Below are positions 47,483 through 57,716 of a stretch of 64,000 nt of DNA, piece by piece (position 1 is the stretch's first letter; each line of letters starts with the position of its first letter). The notes beneath the pieces were generated by a model, which saw only the letters and a program-made list of their open reading frames with translations, was not told the origin of the DNA and did not search any database. Both the position numbers and the translations under genes were made by a program. The stretch comes from Entophlyctis helioformis (Eukaryota > Chytridiomycota > Chytridiomycetes > Chytridiales > Chytriomycetaceae). The stretch is from positions 1 to 64,000 of the forward strand of contig JAHLKH010000017.1 of NCBI GenBank assembly GCA_025526915.1, in the 5' to 3' direction.

Positions 47483-50440
47483 TCAGGTTGCAAGAGGTGC
47501 CCACGACAGCGGCAACGGTGACCGCAAGGAGCGGTCCAGCACATGCAACACGACTTCCAGATGCTCCGGTCGCGCCGTCGGCCGCACGTCATCGACCAGC
47601 CGCCGCACATCGTCTTGGCGCTCCGAGTCGACGAGGAACGTTGTGGTGCAGACAAGCGTTTCCGTGTCCATGGGGACGCCGCGGGCGAGACACGCGCGGA
47701 ACACTTCCACAATGATGTGTACGGCGAGGCTGGACGGCAGCTCCGACACGGTCCAGAAACGCACCAGCCTGCACAGCGTGGCCTGCGCAAAGGCCGGCGT
47801 GGTCGGAAACAGGTGCCGCATGGGCCGGTACGACAGGGCCGCGGTGACCGGCGCAGCGACCGTCTCGTAGCCACCGGCAAGGCCGTCGTTGCCATGGACG
47901 TCATAGCCAGCATCAACATCGAGGTCGTCGCGCACATCGACGCCGCTGTCGCCGTCATCCGCCTCGTCATCGGCACGGCCAACAGGCACGCGCCGCACAG
48001 GCACGAGACGCGCAAGCAGAGCAGTAAAGTCCCAGGCGAGCATGAGGCCGATACACTCGAGGATGCTGGCGATATGCCGCACATTGCGCGCGCGCAGCAG
48101 CGTGGCAATGATCGCCGAGAGCGACTGGCTGTTGGGCTCGATGCCCATGCTGCGCATGCGCGCGATCCACCGGCCCGCAACATGCTCGCTGCCCGGCGCC
48201 GACGCATCGAGCATCATCAGGAACGAGAGCATGCGGCGGTCGACAGCGACACCGTCTTGGCCGCGCGGGCCGGGCTGTACGTCGCCGCCCTCGACGAGCC
48301 CGCGCACAAACGCCTGCATGCGCGCGATCTTGCCGTGGCGCACCTGGTGCTCGAGGAACGGGTTCACGATATGCGAGGTCCAACCACTGCGCCGGCGCAC
48401 GTCGTCCCACGTGTCCGTGACCGCATGCATCGCCTCGTCCACGCGGCCGTGCGAGAGATACCACCGCACGACCTGCGCGATGAAGCGCTCGTCCGGGTGC
48501 ACGCCCGCCTGGACGGCCGACGCAATAATGTCCTGCACCACCTCGTCTGCGCCGTCCGTGCCGACCGCGTTGCGCAGCAGCAGCGTGTACACGTCGACCG
48601 TTGGCGCATGGCCCTCGGACACAAACTGCGCAAACACCTGGTATGCCACATCAACCGTTGCCGGCGTTGCCTTGAACACTGCGGCCATGACGTGTGCCGC
48701 CATGTACGTCGGATGCGCCACCTGGTTGGCGTCGCAGATCTCGCGCGTCTCCAGCGCCGCCTGGTGCACGCCGCTGAGCACGCATCCCTTGATGTACAGC
48801 GTGACCAGCTTGCTCGAGGGCAGCTGCCGGCGGCCAGGGATCGCAGCCAGCCGTCGGCGCAGCAGCGACAACGGGCCGGAAAGTGCGTACGGCTCGCCGT
48901 CCCGGCCGGGCGACGCACACTGCTCGATACCCAGCCCGCTGTCTCTCAGTTCAGCGGCAACGCCACCGGGCACGACCACGGGCCGCTGCAGAAACGCGTC
49001 CATGAGCACGACAACGGCCGCAAAGTTGTCCGTGTTGAGCAGCGCCTGCACGAGCAGGTCCAGACAGATGGGTGACGGTAACGGCAGCGTGTCGTCACAG
49101 AACAGCCGCACGGTCAGCTCAAACGCCGAGTCGACGTCGCCCGCCTCAATGAACCCGACCACGAGCGTCTCGTACACCTGGTGGCCGTCCTGGCCCATCG
49201 CTTTGCGCGCCGGATTGATGCTGGTGCCGAGCCGGTCCAGCGCGTCTGCATGCCACGGGTCGGCAGCCGTGTGCCGTGTGTACACCTGCCGCTTAGCCAT
49301 GAGGAACGCGTGCACGCGCTTAAAGGTATCCGTGTCCACGGGGTGGCTGTGCACCACCACCATGGACCGCAGGGCCCACATGAGGGCCTCGATGGTGAGG
49401 TCCGGCCGCTCAAACAGCATCTTGAGCACCGTGTCGAAAAAGTCGCGGCTGAGGCAGGTGGCGGACAGCTGCGACGAGGTCCACGGTTCAGATGGTCTGT
49501 CGGTGTGGCCGGCAGCGTGTGCAGCCGAGGCCGGCGGGCCCTGTTCGAGCAACCGGTCCAAGCACTGAACACAATCAAAGACGCTGACGTCCTGGGCCAG
49601 CAATGCCCGACGAGCGACACCCAGACAGACTTGCTCCCACAGCTCTGGCGTCATGGCCTGTTTCGGCGTCTGTTGCTGCTGCCGGCGCTCTTGATTAGAA
49701 TGGCTCATCTGACTGGAGCGGCTGTGGTCGGCCTGCACGGACAGGCTGGACGGCTCGTAAAAGCGACGTAGCGAAGCCGAGACCGCGTCATAGAGGCCAA
49801 CGAGGTCAGCCGTCGTCTCGACGTGGGTCGTCGCAATCAGCCGCAGCAAGTCCAGGCTGCTCTTGACTGGCACAGCACGGCCACGCTTGGATGGTTTGCG
49901 CTTTGCCAGATCGTCGTCTCGCAGCTGCAGTTGCTGCTGCTGCCGCCGTTGTCGCTGCTCGCGTTCGACCGCGTCGTGGTTGTGGTTGTGGTTGTGGTTG
50001 TGGTTGTGGTTGTGGGTATCATGCCGCCGAGACGAGCTCGACGAATGGAGGTGGCGGGAAAGCATGGACGGCGAGACGAGCGGCACAGGGCGGGCAGGCC
50101 GGTGCAGCAGGCCGGAGCCCAGCGGCGATCGGAGCAGCGACAGCAGGCTGGACTGCAGCGACACTTGCGACGACGGCGATTGCGGCGTGCAGGATGGCGA
50201 CGACGGGCTGCATGACGACGGAGCAGCAGAAGCAACAGAAGAAGAAGAAGCGGCGGCTGATGCTTTGGAGGCAGCGGCTCTAGAGGCGGCGGCGGCGGCG
50301 GCGATGCCAGCGGCCGCACCGGCGACGGCGCTGAGGATGCACGAGCCCGTGGCCAGCAGCCGCAGCACCTGCAGATCACGCAGCTGCAGGGCGACGGCGG
50401 CAGCGGCAGCGCTGTTTGGCGCCGAGGACGCCGCGGGCAC
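47483..50440 (-). CDS. PPR-like helical-repeat protein, probably mitochondrial
   Basis: Single open frame of 985 aa with stop at 47483. Helix-pair repeats are visible but weaker than in the other two PPR genes: YETLVVGFIEAGDVDSAFEL, LVTLYIKGCVLSGVHQAALE, VYTLLLRNAVGTDGADEVVQ, QVVRWYLSHGRVDEAMHAVT and SLSAIIATLLRARNVRHIAS. The N-terminal 150 residues are Ala/Ser-rich with an internal basic MLSRHLHSSSSSRRHD stretch that resembles a mitochondrial targeting sequence, then a (HN)7 tract. Upstream, in another frame, ATG 50769 opens MTAAANAYPPAAAADGS followed by a hydrophobic segment (APLVAGVAALAVPTLLMLKL) that could be a first exon or a frame-broken N-terminus; 50440 is therefore provisional. Confidence 0.7.
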   Translation of the reverse strand: MPAASSAPNSAAAAAVALQLRDLQVLRLLATGSCILSAVAGAAAGIAAAAAASRAAASKASAAASSSSVASAAPSSCSPSSPSCTPQSPSSQVSLQSSLLSLLRSPLGSGLLHRPARPVPLVSPSMLSRHLHSSSSSRRHDTHNHNHNHNHNHNHDAVEREQRQRRQQQQLQLRDDDLAKRKPSKRGRAVPVKSSLDLLRLIATTHVETTADLVGLYDAVSASLRRFYEPSSLSVQADHSRSSQMSHSNQERRQQQQTPKQAMTPELWEQVCLGVARRALLAQDVSVFDCVQCLDRLLEQGPPASAAHAAGHTDRPSEPWTSSQLSATCLSRDFFDTVLKMLFERPDLTIEALMWALRSMVVVHSHPVDTDTFKRVHAFLMAKRQVYTRHTAADPWHADALDRLGTSINPARKAMGQDGHQVYETLVVGFIEAGDVDSAFELTVRLFCDDTLPLPSPICLDLLVQALLNTDNFAAVVVLMDAFLQRPVVVPGGVAAELRDSGLGIEQCASPGRDGEPYALSGPLSLLRRRLAAIPGRRQLPSSKLVTLYIKGCVLSGVHQAALETREICDANQVAHPTYMAAHVMAAVFKATPATVDVAYQVFAQFVSEGHAPTVDVYTLLLRNAVGTDGADEVVQDIIASAVQAGVHPDERFIAQVVRWYLSHGRVDEAMHAVTDTWDDVRRRSGWTSHIVNPFLEHQVRHGKIARMQAFVRGLVEGGDVQPGPRGQDGVAVDRRMLSFLMMLDASAPGSEHVAGRWIARMRSMGIEPNSQSLSAIIATLLRARNVRHIASILECIGLMLAWDFTALLARLVPVRRVPVGRADDEADDGDSGVDVRDDLDVDAGYDVHGNDGLAGGYETVAAPVTAALSYRPMRHLFPTTPAFAQATLCRLVRFWTVSELPSSLAVHIIVEVFRACLARGVPMDTETLVCTTTFLVDSERQDDVRRLVDDVRPTARPEHLEVVLHVLDRSLRSPLPLSWAPLAT
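49977..50018. repeat. (GTGGTT)n hexanucleotide repeat, coding (His-Asn)n
   Basis: Seven near-perfect GTGGTT units on the + strand, coding on the minus strand for alternating His and Asn in the PPR-like protein. Confidence 0.9.
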
Positions 50441-51005
50441 GGGCTGGAAGCATGGCAGCCGGCGTGCTCTGTACAGGGCCCGTGCGGACGTGGCGGTGGG
50501 GGAGGCGTAGGCGTGGGCGTGGTTGCAGGTGTGGTTGCAGGCGTGGTTGCCAAGGCGGCTCTGAACAGCGCAATGTCGTCGGCCAGAATCAGCTTCAGCA
50601 TGAGCAGCGTGGGCACGGCGAGGGCGGCCACGCCTGCAACCAGCGGCGCCTCGCTGCGGATGCTGCTTGTGATGCTACTGATGCTTGTGGTGCTTTCTAT
50701 GCTGCTGCTACTGCCTATGCTGCCGTCGGCGGCGGCTGCGGGCGGGTAGGCATTCGCTGCGGCTGTCATGCTGCCGCGGGCTTCGCCGAAGTCGCTGTGA
50801 CGTCGATGTGACGTGTTGGTTGAACCACAATCACGGCGGCAATCACGGCCTGTAAAAGCGCTGCCTCGGATGCGTCGCTTGGCTGCACACATCCACGCCG
50901 TACAGGACACTGCCGCCTACGCCACCACCTTGCACGTTCATCTTCAACGGCCCCACGCCAGCCCACACGCGGACGCAGGATGCACAAGGTTGGATGCGAC
51001 AACTG

Positions 51006-51864
51006 CTACATTATAAAGCTCCACAACTCCAGGCCGTGGATCTCAAAGGCGCCGCCGCTCTCCGAGTCGACGCCGATCAGCGGCTCATTGTCGAATGTGG
51101 GGCACTCGGCCGTGTGGCCCTTGTACAGCTGATCGTCGATCCACAGGCCAAACTTGCCGTCTCTGTCGAGCAAGGTGCAGCAAGACGGTGAGTGCGTGGG
51201 CGTGCGTAGGCACCACGGCAGGCAAGTCTAGACGAGGCTAGACAAGGCAAGACAGCACAAGGCTAGACAAAGACGCACCCGCCGCCGAGCGCGAGATCGG
51301 CACCCGACTCGCTCAGGATGTAGTAGCTGTTCTTGCCCGTGGCGAGGTACGCCGAGATGCTGCCGCGCTCGTTGCGCCTCCACAGAAAGCTGTTGCTCGC
51401 CCAGTCGGCTGGCGGGTCAGTCCACGTCAGGCTGACACGCAGACACGCAGACACGCACCAGGCGCCGTTGCCGTAGAAGCCGCGACGCGGGCCGGGCGGC
51501 TCGGACAGAAAGGCGCCAAAGACGCGGGACGAGGCGTCGCGGACGGCGAGCAGCACGGGCCCGCCGGTGGGCGTGCGCTCGCGGGCGCGGGCAAACAGCG
51601 TCAGCAGCGAGATGCCGTCCTGGTCGATGGAGTAGACGAGCCGCAGGCAGGTGGCCTCGCGCTGCAGCGGCGGCAGGAAGTTGCGCAGCTGGCGGCGGCG
51701 TTTGTGTTCAAGTGTATGAGAGTGTGAGTGCGAGCAAGAGCGTAGGGGCGAGTGCGTCTGTAGAGACGTGCCCGTGCACGTACGACTTCGGCCGTGTCGG
51801 CATCGAGCACGCCGGCCGTGGCCGCTCTGCGGCCCTCGAGGCGCACGGGGGCCGGGCCGTGCAT
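51006..51864 (-). CDS. OXR1: TLDc-domain protein, OXR1 family
   Basis: Oxidation-resistance type protein; TLDc proteins bind the V-ATPase and protect against oxidative damage. Exons 51864-51784, 51688-51459, 51389-51279 and 51162-51006 join (phases 0, 2, 2) to 192 aa, essentially the TLDc domain alone without the LysM or linker of long OXR1 forms. Family motifs: RLEGRRAATAGVL, LRNFLPPLQRE, LVYSIDQDGISLLTLFARA, VFGAFLSEPP, YGNGACFLWRR (made by the exon 2/3 junction), YYILSESGADLALGGG, DGKFGLWIDDQLYKGHTAEC and the C-terminal FEIHGLELWSFIM. A 30-bp element shared with the ubiquilin promoter lies 15-44 bp upstream of the ATG. Confidence 0.92.
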
Positions 51865-51878
51865 CGGCGGTTGCGAAC

Positions 51879-51908
51879 GTGTTACAATTTCGGCTCAAAA
51901 ACTACCAC
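51879..51908. promoter_or_regulatory. Shared 30-bp promoter element, copy A
   Basis: Contains TTACAATTTCGGCTCAAAAA and differs from copy B (56177-56206) at one base. A CTTCAAC block follows at the same spacing in both copies. It lies just upstream of the OXR1 ATG, in inverted orientation relative to that gene. Confidence 0.6.
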
Positions 51909-52883
51909 AGCCGCTTCAACTGTAACAGCAGCCACAGCCACTCCAGCAGCCACGACGGCAACGGCAGGTGGTGGTCAAGACTACGGATGCGTCCATGAGA
52001 AGCTCCAGAAAAGAGCATCCCAGCCATGGGTCGCTGAGAAGCCGGCGGTCATTGATCGATGGCTTGTGTAGGGTTAGCCTTACTTGGTTTCTAGGCGTCT
52101 AAAGGCGTCTGTGTTGCATTCTGAAAAGTGCGCCGTGTCGAACGAGACGCGAAGAGGTGAGTGCACCTCGTTTCCAGCCCCATTGGACCACATCTGACCT
52201 CACCCGCCGCCATCTTCCTCCACATCAACAGTCCTGAGGATGCGCCGGCAGATCAGCTCAGCGTGGCTATCACGTGACTTCAAACCGAGATCTCGAATTT
52301 TTGGAGGCGCATCGGAATTCAATTTTGACTGCCCACAGCCCATCACCAAACGGAGACGCGGGTGGCAATGACAACATGCACTGCCACCGGCCGTCCATGC
52401 GGCTGTATAAATGGCTTGCATTCGACGCTGCCTGGGCAGTGCACTGTGCTTCCCCAAACCCTCTGCATTCATCCACATCCATCCAGCGTGATGCCCCAGA
52501 CGCTCTTCAGGTTCGTGTGCTGTCTTGCTGGCTGTCGTGGTGTCTGTCGTGCTGGCTGTCTTGCTGGCTGTCGTTCTGGCTGCCTCGCTGGCTGGCCGGC
52601 GATAAAGGCGACAAAGACACAGACGGCGATGCTGCTGCTGCTGTTGCTGCTGCACGGCCGCAGCGGCTGGATCAGCTGGGATCATTGGGCGCTGCTGCTG
52701 CCGTCACACACGCAGACGCGGGCTGGCGGGCGAGCAGGGGCTGGCGGCATGCAGCAGACAGCTGCCCACAGATGCCCGCAGTGACGACGCCGCACGGCAC
52801 CCCCTGACTGTGAAGCACGCCCCCACTGACCACCTGTGGAACCTCCGACGTCTTTTTCGCTGTTTGGCACGCCTTGTGCACCC
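51909..52883. other. Intergenic region between OXR1 and the glycosyltransferase
   Basis: No supported gene. It includes a relatively AT-rich patch around 52266-52330 and a cluster of CTGGCTGTC repeats at 52525-52595. Probably a divergent promoter region. Confidence 0.5.
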
Positions 52884-54538
52884 ATGCCGTCGCCTGTGTC
52901 GCCCTCGCCTGTCCCTTGCTTGCACTGCCGTCGTCCTTTGGCTCGCCTCAGCCCGCAACAAGCCAGCCAGCCCCTGCAGCCCAAGCAGCCTCTGCGCATC
53001 CTCTTTGCGACAGAGTACCTGCCGCCGTTCATCTCGGGCATCTCCAACAGCTCCAAGAACCTGATCAACGGCTACCGAGCCGAGGGCCACCACGTCACCG
53101 TCTACTCCGTCGCTGGCACCGAATGCGATGTCGTCGTGCCGTCCGTGCCCAACCCCTTCTACGAGCACCAGCGGTACGTCTTGCCCATCAAGCCTCTCTT
53201 GATCGCTCTCTTGGCTGCCCTGCCTTGCCCACCAAACATTTGGCTGACCATCGTGCTGACTTTGCGCCAATCTGCCCTCTCTCGTGGACCTGCCGGCTCG
53301 ACAGTGTGTTCATCCTGCCGCCCTGGCAGCTCATGATGCAGCTGCTCGACTTCTCCACGCCCGTCCCCTACGACATTGTCCACATCGTCGCCCCGCTCTG
53401 CCTCTCCTTTGTCTTTCTGCTGCCCTTCCTCAGAATGCGCGGCGTCAAGATCTACGTTGCCTACCACGTCTACCTCGACTACTACAAGTACCATTACATC
53501 GGCACCAACCCGCTCAACCTCTTTATCGTGGATATGCTCTTTGCCATCCTCTACTACATCCCGCTTGTCTGGCTCGCCGACTGTGTCGGCATTCCGTCCA
53601 AGACCGCTGACAACTACGTGTTCAAGTACTCGAAACGCATCCACTACTTCAAGTCCGGCCTCGATACCAACGTCTTTGTTCCCAAGCGCATCGAAGAGGA
53701 CGCCGCTGCTCGCACTCTCAGCGCTGCATCATCAACCGCATCTCTGTCAGCAGGCACTGCCAGCGGCAGCACCAAGATGATCGTCACACCAAGCGCCGAC
53801 TCGGATCTGCAGATCAGCGATTTGAGACGGTTTGCCGGCATGCGCTCCAACGACGGTCCTCTGCTCGTCTATGTCGGCCGTCTTGCCGTGGAAAAGAACG
53901 TCGAGTTCCTCGTGCAGGCCATGGGACACCCGTCGCTTGCCAACGCCACATTGGTCATCGTGGGCGATGGCCCGTCGCGTCCTGGTCTTGAAGACATGGC
54001 GAGATCGATTGTTGGTGCAGAGCACGTCTACTCGCCAACGCCCGTCGAGCCGTCCGGATCCCCCGTCTCTGACTCTGGCGACTCTGCATTCTCTGAAACC
54101 CAGGCATCTCCCGCGGTTGCCAAGACATCCGCCACTGCCGCCACGTCTGCACGTAAGCGCATCATCTTTACAGGCATGATCCTCAACGAGCACCTGGTCG
54201 CCTCATACTACGGCCAGTGTGATATCTTTGTGTCGGCCTCTGCATCCGAAACCTTTGGCTTCACCGTCGCAGAAGCCATGGCATGCGCCACGCCCGCTGT
54301 TGCCGTGCGCTCTGGCGCCTTCGAGACAGTCTACAGCATGATCGACGGCTGGCTGTTCCATGAGGGCGACATCAACGACTACGCCACCAAGATCTCGTCC
54401 GTGTTCAAGCAGGGCCGCAGTGCACGGCGGTTTGCGCGCGATGTCGCTGTGCGTGGGTTCACTCTCCCGGCAGCCATCCGCGATCAGATTGGCGTCTACG
54501 AGTGGATCGTCAACGGGTGCATCGAGGCCAAGCAGTGA
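52884..54538 (+). CDS. Family-4 glycosyltransferase, SQD2/PIG-A-like group
   Basis: GT-B fold glycosyltransferase of family 4. Exon 1 52884-53173, intron 53174-53304 (GTACGT...CGACAG), exon 2 53305-54538; 507 aa. The N-terminal acceptor side starts RILFATEYLPPFISGISNSS, close to plant SQD2-type enzymes. Two hydrophobic segments (CLSFVFLLPFLRM; LFIVDMLFAILYYIPLVWLA) suggest membrane contact. The C-terminal donor side has VYVGRLAVEKNVEFLVQAMG, VIVGDGPSRPGLEDMA, and the E-x7-E motif ASETFGFTVAEAMA. Start 52884 is the first ATG in frame. A ~45-residue Ser-rich insert sits before RIIFTGMI. Glycolipid synthesis is a reasonable guess; the sugar and acceptor cannot be told from sequence. Confidence 0.85.
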
Positions 54539-54870
54539 CGGATGGCGCTCAGTCTTCTTCTCGCCGTTTCCTACCCTTTCGTCATCTTTCCGTGTAGAGT
54601 GTCTGATGATGTCCGCGACCACATCCATGTACTACTACTGTTCAATGAAGGCAGAGTGTCAGTCACGCATCTTGATCGTTGAACTCTCTGAACAGCATCT
54701 CTCTGTTGTATCCTGTGCGGCATCTTTATCACACACAAGCAGATCGCACGCACACGCACGCCCACAGGCTGCTGTTGGATGGTGTTTATTCCATTCTATG
54801 GCCACCAACGGCATGTCAAGCACAGTCGCAGTCACAGGCACGGTCTATCAAACTGGCGGGCCGGTCGAGC
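54539..54870. other. Convergent 3' intergenic region
   Basis: Between the glycosyltransferase stop and the DUF3455 stop. It contains the minus-strand AATAAA at 54785-54790 and no gene that I can see. Confidence 0.6.
54785..54790 (-). promoter_or_regulatory. poly(A) signal AATAAA
   Basis: Minus-strand AATAAA 81 nt beyond the stop of the DUF3455 gene. Confidence 0.65.
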
Positions 54871-55534
54871 TCAGGCCTTGTAAAAGTAGTACATGGCCGT
54901 GTACGCGCTGGTCTGCACGGCACCCTCCGTGCACGGCACGGCCGCGTTGGGGTTGACGCCCTTGATCGTCTTGGCGCGCACAATGTGGGTCGAGCCGGTC
55001 GCTGCGGACGCCTCGTCGGTGTTGACCAGGTTGGTGACCTGGAGCAGCACCCATGGGATGTTGCCTGTGCCGGCAACGGTCGCATTGACATTGAGCCTCT
55101 TGCCGCTGATGAGCACCTCGTCGTCGCCGTCGTCGTCACTGGCGAACTTCCATTGCGGGAATCCGCCCACAAAGTAGTGCGTGCCCAGCGACTTTTTGGC
55201 ACGACGGTAGTTGTAGTAGAGCTTTGCTTCGGCCGTGTTGACGTAGGCGCCGCTTGTGCAGGCTGTGGGCATCGAGTGGTGGGAGAGCGAGGAGTGGTGA
55301 TCATCGAGTGGTGGTCACCGACTGGTCAGTATGCAAACAGCAGGACGATCAGCGACCATCAAGGCTCAACGCACTGTAGATCTGCTTTCCCTCGGCATAG
55401 ACGAGGTCCAGGAGCTTTGCGGTTGGGGATAGGCCGACCGCATCCACAAACGCCTGGGATTCAATGCTGTGCGGCGTGACAGCGGCCGAAGCGACCGAGG
55501 CGGCAAGGAACGAGACGATGGCGAGTAACTGCAT
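54871..55534 (-). CDS. Small secreted protein, DUF3455-like
   Basis: 183-aa protein from exons 55534-55375 and 55262-54871 (intron donor GTGCGT, acceptor CCACAG, phase 1). MQLLAIVSFLAASVASAAVT is a clear signal peptide. The mature part (IYTCTSGAYVNTAEAKLYYN; GTHYFVGGFPQWKFASDDDG; IPWVLLQVTN; STHIVRAKTIKGVNP; YTAMYYFYKA) follows the DUF3455 pattern of fungal secreted proteins that are sometimes mislabelled malate dehydrogenase. Function is unknown. Two Cys remain in the mature protein (after IYT and in VPCTEG), which could form a disulfide. It is divergent from ubiquilin across a repeat-bearing 732-bp interval. Confidence 0.78.
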
Positions 55535-55644
55535 TGCTGGTTGAGATGATGATGATGTGTGGAGAGACGCCGGGGATGCCCAGCGTTTTATAGTCGTGCG
55601 GTGCACAGCGCGTCTCCACGCACCTGCTGTTGGCTTCATGGTTA

Positions 55645-55826
55645 CTCTGTCAGTATCCACGCGGCGTGCACATTGGCGGATGTCCTATTGGCTGCCCGTC
55701 CAGTCTCCACACTGGCTGGTAGCGCCATGGCAACATTTTCAGTCTCCACACTGGCGTCTTCAAGTTCCCGTGGATGACCGTGTGGCCGCTCTGTGAGTAT
55801 CCACACTGCGTGCGCGTTGGTGGATG
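55645..55826. repeat. Direct repeats in the DUF3455/ubiquilin intergenic region
   Basis: A ~38-bp imperfect direct repeat (55645-55682 and 55789-55826, sharing CTCTGT, AGTATCCAC and GGATG) flanks two exact copies of CAGTCTCCACACTGGC (55701-55716, 55740-55755). The 55535-56266 interval otherwise holds no gene. Confidence 0.75.
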
Positions 55827-56176
55827 GATGCCGCGCCAATGCAACTTGGAAGCAGACCTGGATGGCAGGCTCACCAACGATGGCACCTCCAAGGCATCGC
55901 GACATGGCATGTTGCCATCCAGCAGCGAGCAATGCATGTCCTTCCTGCTGTCCAGCCACTCCAGCGTCGACTTGTTGCATCGGGGCACCTCCCGATCGAC
56001 CCAACGGGTCACTCTATGAGGCTGAGATGCTTGCAGATGTGCATCGTCCACTGATCGTCGCATGCTGGTTGCTGACTCGAACCTTCACTCGAGTGATCTG
56101 CGGGCTTCTGTTCGTCGCCTCGTGGGTCGTATTCATTCCCAAAGCACTTGGTGATTGTATGTTTATCAGGCCCAAA

Positions 56177-56206
56177 GTGTTACAATTTCGGTTCAAAAAC
56201 TACCAC
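56177..56206. promoter_or_regulatory. Shared 30-bp promoter element, copy B
   Basis: Contains TTACAATTTCGGTTCAAAAA, 61-90 bp upstream of the ubiquilin ATG, 29/30 identical to the element next to OXR1. Confidence 0.6.
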
Positions 56207-56266
56207 GTTGACTTCAACCACAACAACCACAACCCGACCTTCAGCAACGCCAACAGCAACAAGGAC

Positions 56267-57525
56267 ATGCCGCAGCTCAGCCTCAAGATCAAGTGCAGCA
56301 ACGAGACGGCGTTCAGCGTGAGCGTCGACAGCGACACCGAGACCGTCGCCGCCTTCAAGGCCAAGATTGCCGCCGCGCAGGAGGCCGCCGGCGTGCCCAC
56401 GGTGGCCGACTCGCTGCGGCTCATCTTTGCCGGCAAGGTGCTCAAGGACGCCGACCTGCTCTCGCTCTACAAGGTCGCCGACGGCAACACGTACGTGTGT
56501 CGCTGCTGTCTGCCTGCCTCTGTCTCTCGCCGTGTCTCTCGCCGTGTCTCTCGCCTCCTTGTTCAAGACCCTGGTCGTGGTCTTGACGCCGCTGACACGC
56601 CTGCAACGCCTTCAACGCTGCTCCAGCATCCACATGGTCCGCGGCGCAAGACCCCCTGGCACCGCTGCTGCCGCCGCCGCCACCACCACCGCATCTGCCA
56701 CCTCGCCTGCATCGGCCGGATCCACCACTGCCCGTGATGCGACGCCGTCAGCCGCTGCCGCCACATCACCGCTGCCCAACCCGTTCGCTGCTGCTGCTGC
56801 TGCCGGTGCTCCAGGCGTTGGCGGCATGCCCGCCAACCCCTTTGCGGCCATGGGCGGCGGGGTTCCCCGGCATGCCCGGCATGGGTGGGATGCCCGGTAT
56901 GCCTGGCATGGGCGACCCAGCCGGCCTCCAGCAGCTCATGAACAACCCCATGATGGCACAGATGGTGGGCCAGATGATGTCGAACCCGCAGTTCATGGAC
57001 GCCATGGTGGCATCCAACCCGCAGCTGGCCTCGATGATGACGCCCGAGCTGCGCCAGATCATGCAGAGCGACACCTTCCGGAACATGATGGCCAACCCGC
57101 AGTTTATCCAGATGATGATGCAGATGCAGGGCGGCGCTGGTGGCATGCCGGGCGGTATGCCGGGCATGGGTGCGTTTGGATCGCCGACGGGTGCTGGTGC
57201 TGGTGCCGGTGCACAGACGGAGCCGACTGCCGCTGGGTTCCCGCCGCTGCCCTTGTTCGATCCGGCCATGATGCAGATGCTGATGGCCAGCCGCGGTATG
57301 GGTGCCGGTGCCGGTGCCGGTGCGGGTAGCTTCCCCGGACTCGGCGCGTTGGGCGGCGGTGCACCCGCTGCGCCGGCCGGCCCGCCCGAGGAGGTGTACC
57401 AGGTGCAGCTGCGCCAGCTGCAGGAGATGGGTTTCTACGACGCGGCAGAAAACGTGCGGGCACTCACGCTCTGTGGCGGCAACGTCGACGCGGCCATTGA
57501 CTACCTCTTTACGCAGCGCCGATGA
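56267..57525 (+). CDS. DSK2: Ubiquilin/Dsk2, proteasome shuttle factor
   Basis: Carries ubiquitinated proteins to the proteasome. Exon 1 56267-56490 and exon 2 56627-57525, intron GTACGT...CTCCAG. Order: N-terminal UBL (MPQLSLKIKCSNETAFSVSV ... LRLIFAGKVLKDADLLSLYK, closed by the junction DGNT-IHMVRG), an Ala/Thr linker, STI1-type Met/Asn helices (LQQLMNNPMMAQMVGQMMSN; NPQLASMMTPELRQIMQSDT), a Gly/Pro/Met-rich linker, and a C-terminal UBA (QLRQLQEMGFYDAAENVRAL, then NVDAAIDYLF). The frame breaks at the GGGG run 56859-56862; removing one G reads straight into GFPGMPGMGGMPG. As written, the protein would lose STI1 and UBA. I read this as a homopolymer error. Confidence 0.92.
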
Positions 57526-57667
57526 TCGGGCGGATCCCCTCCCAACCTGTCTCTCACACACACTCTCACACTTTACAGTCTTGTGGCATGAAAAAACGAT
57601 TCTCGTACGTTTCTTTTTACAGCGATTGCATGTCTGGCCGGCCAAGGGACTGCCTGGCATCATGGGC

Positions 57668-57673
57668 TTTAAT
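57668..57673 (-). promoter_or_regulatory. poly(A) signal variant ATTAAA
   Basis: Minus-strand ATTAAA 44 nt past the U1-C stop at 57717. Confidence 0.5.
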
Positions 57674-57716
57674 GCAGCGAGCCAACCGACCAACCAACCC
57701 ATAGCTGAGTAGCCTC

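Noticed and set aside
47543..49568. Two ~510-aa plus-strand frames
   Set aside because: Antisense of the PPR-like gene; no repeats, domains or splice signals.
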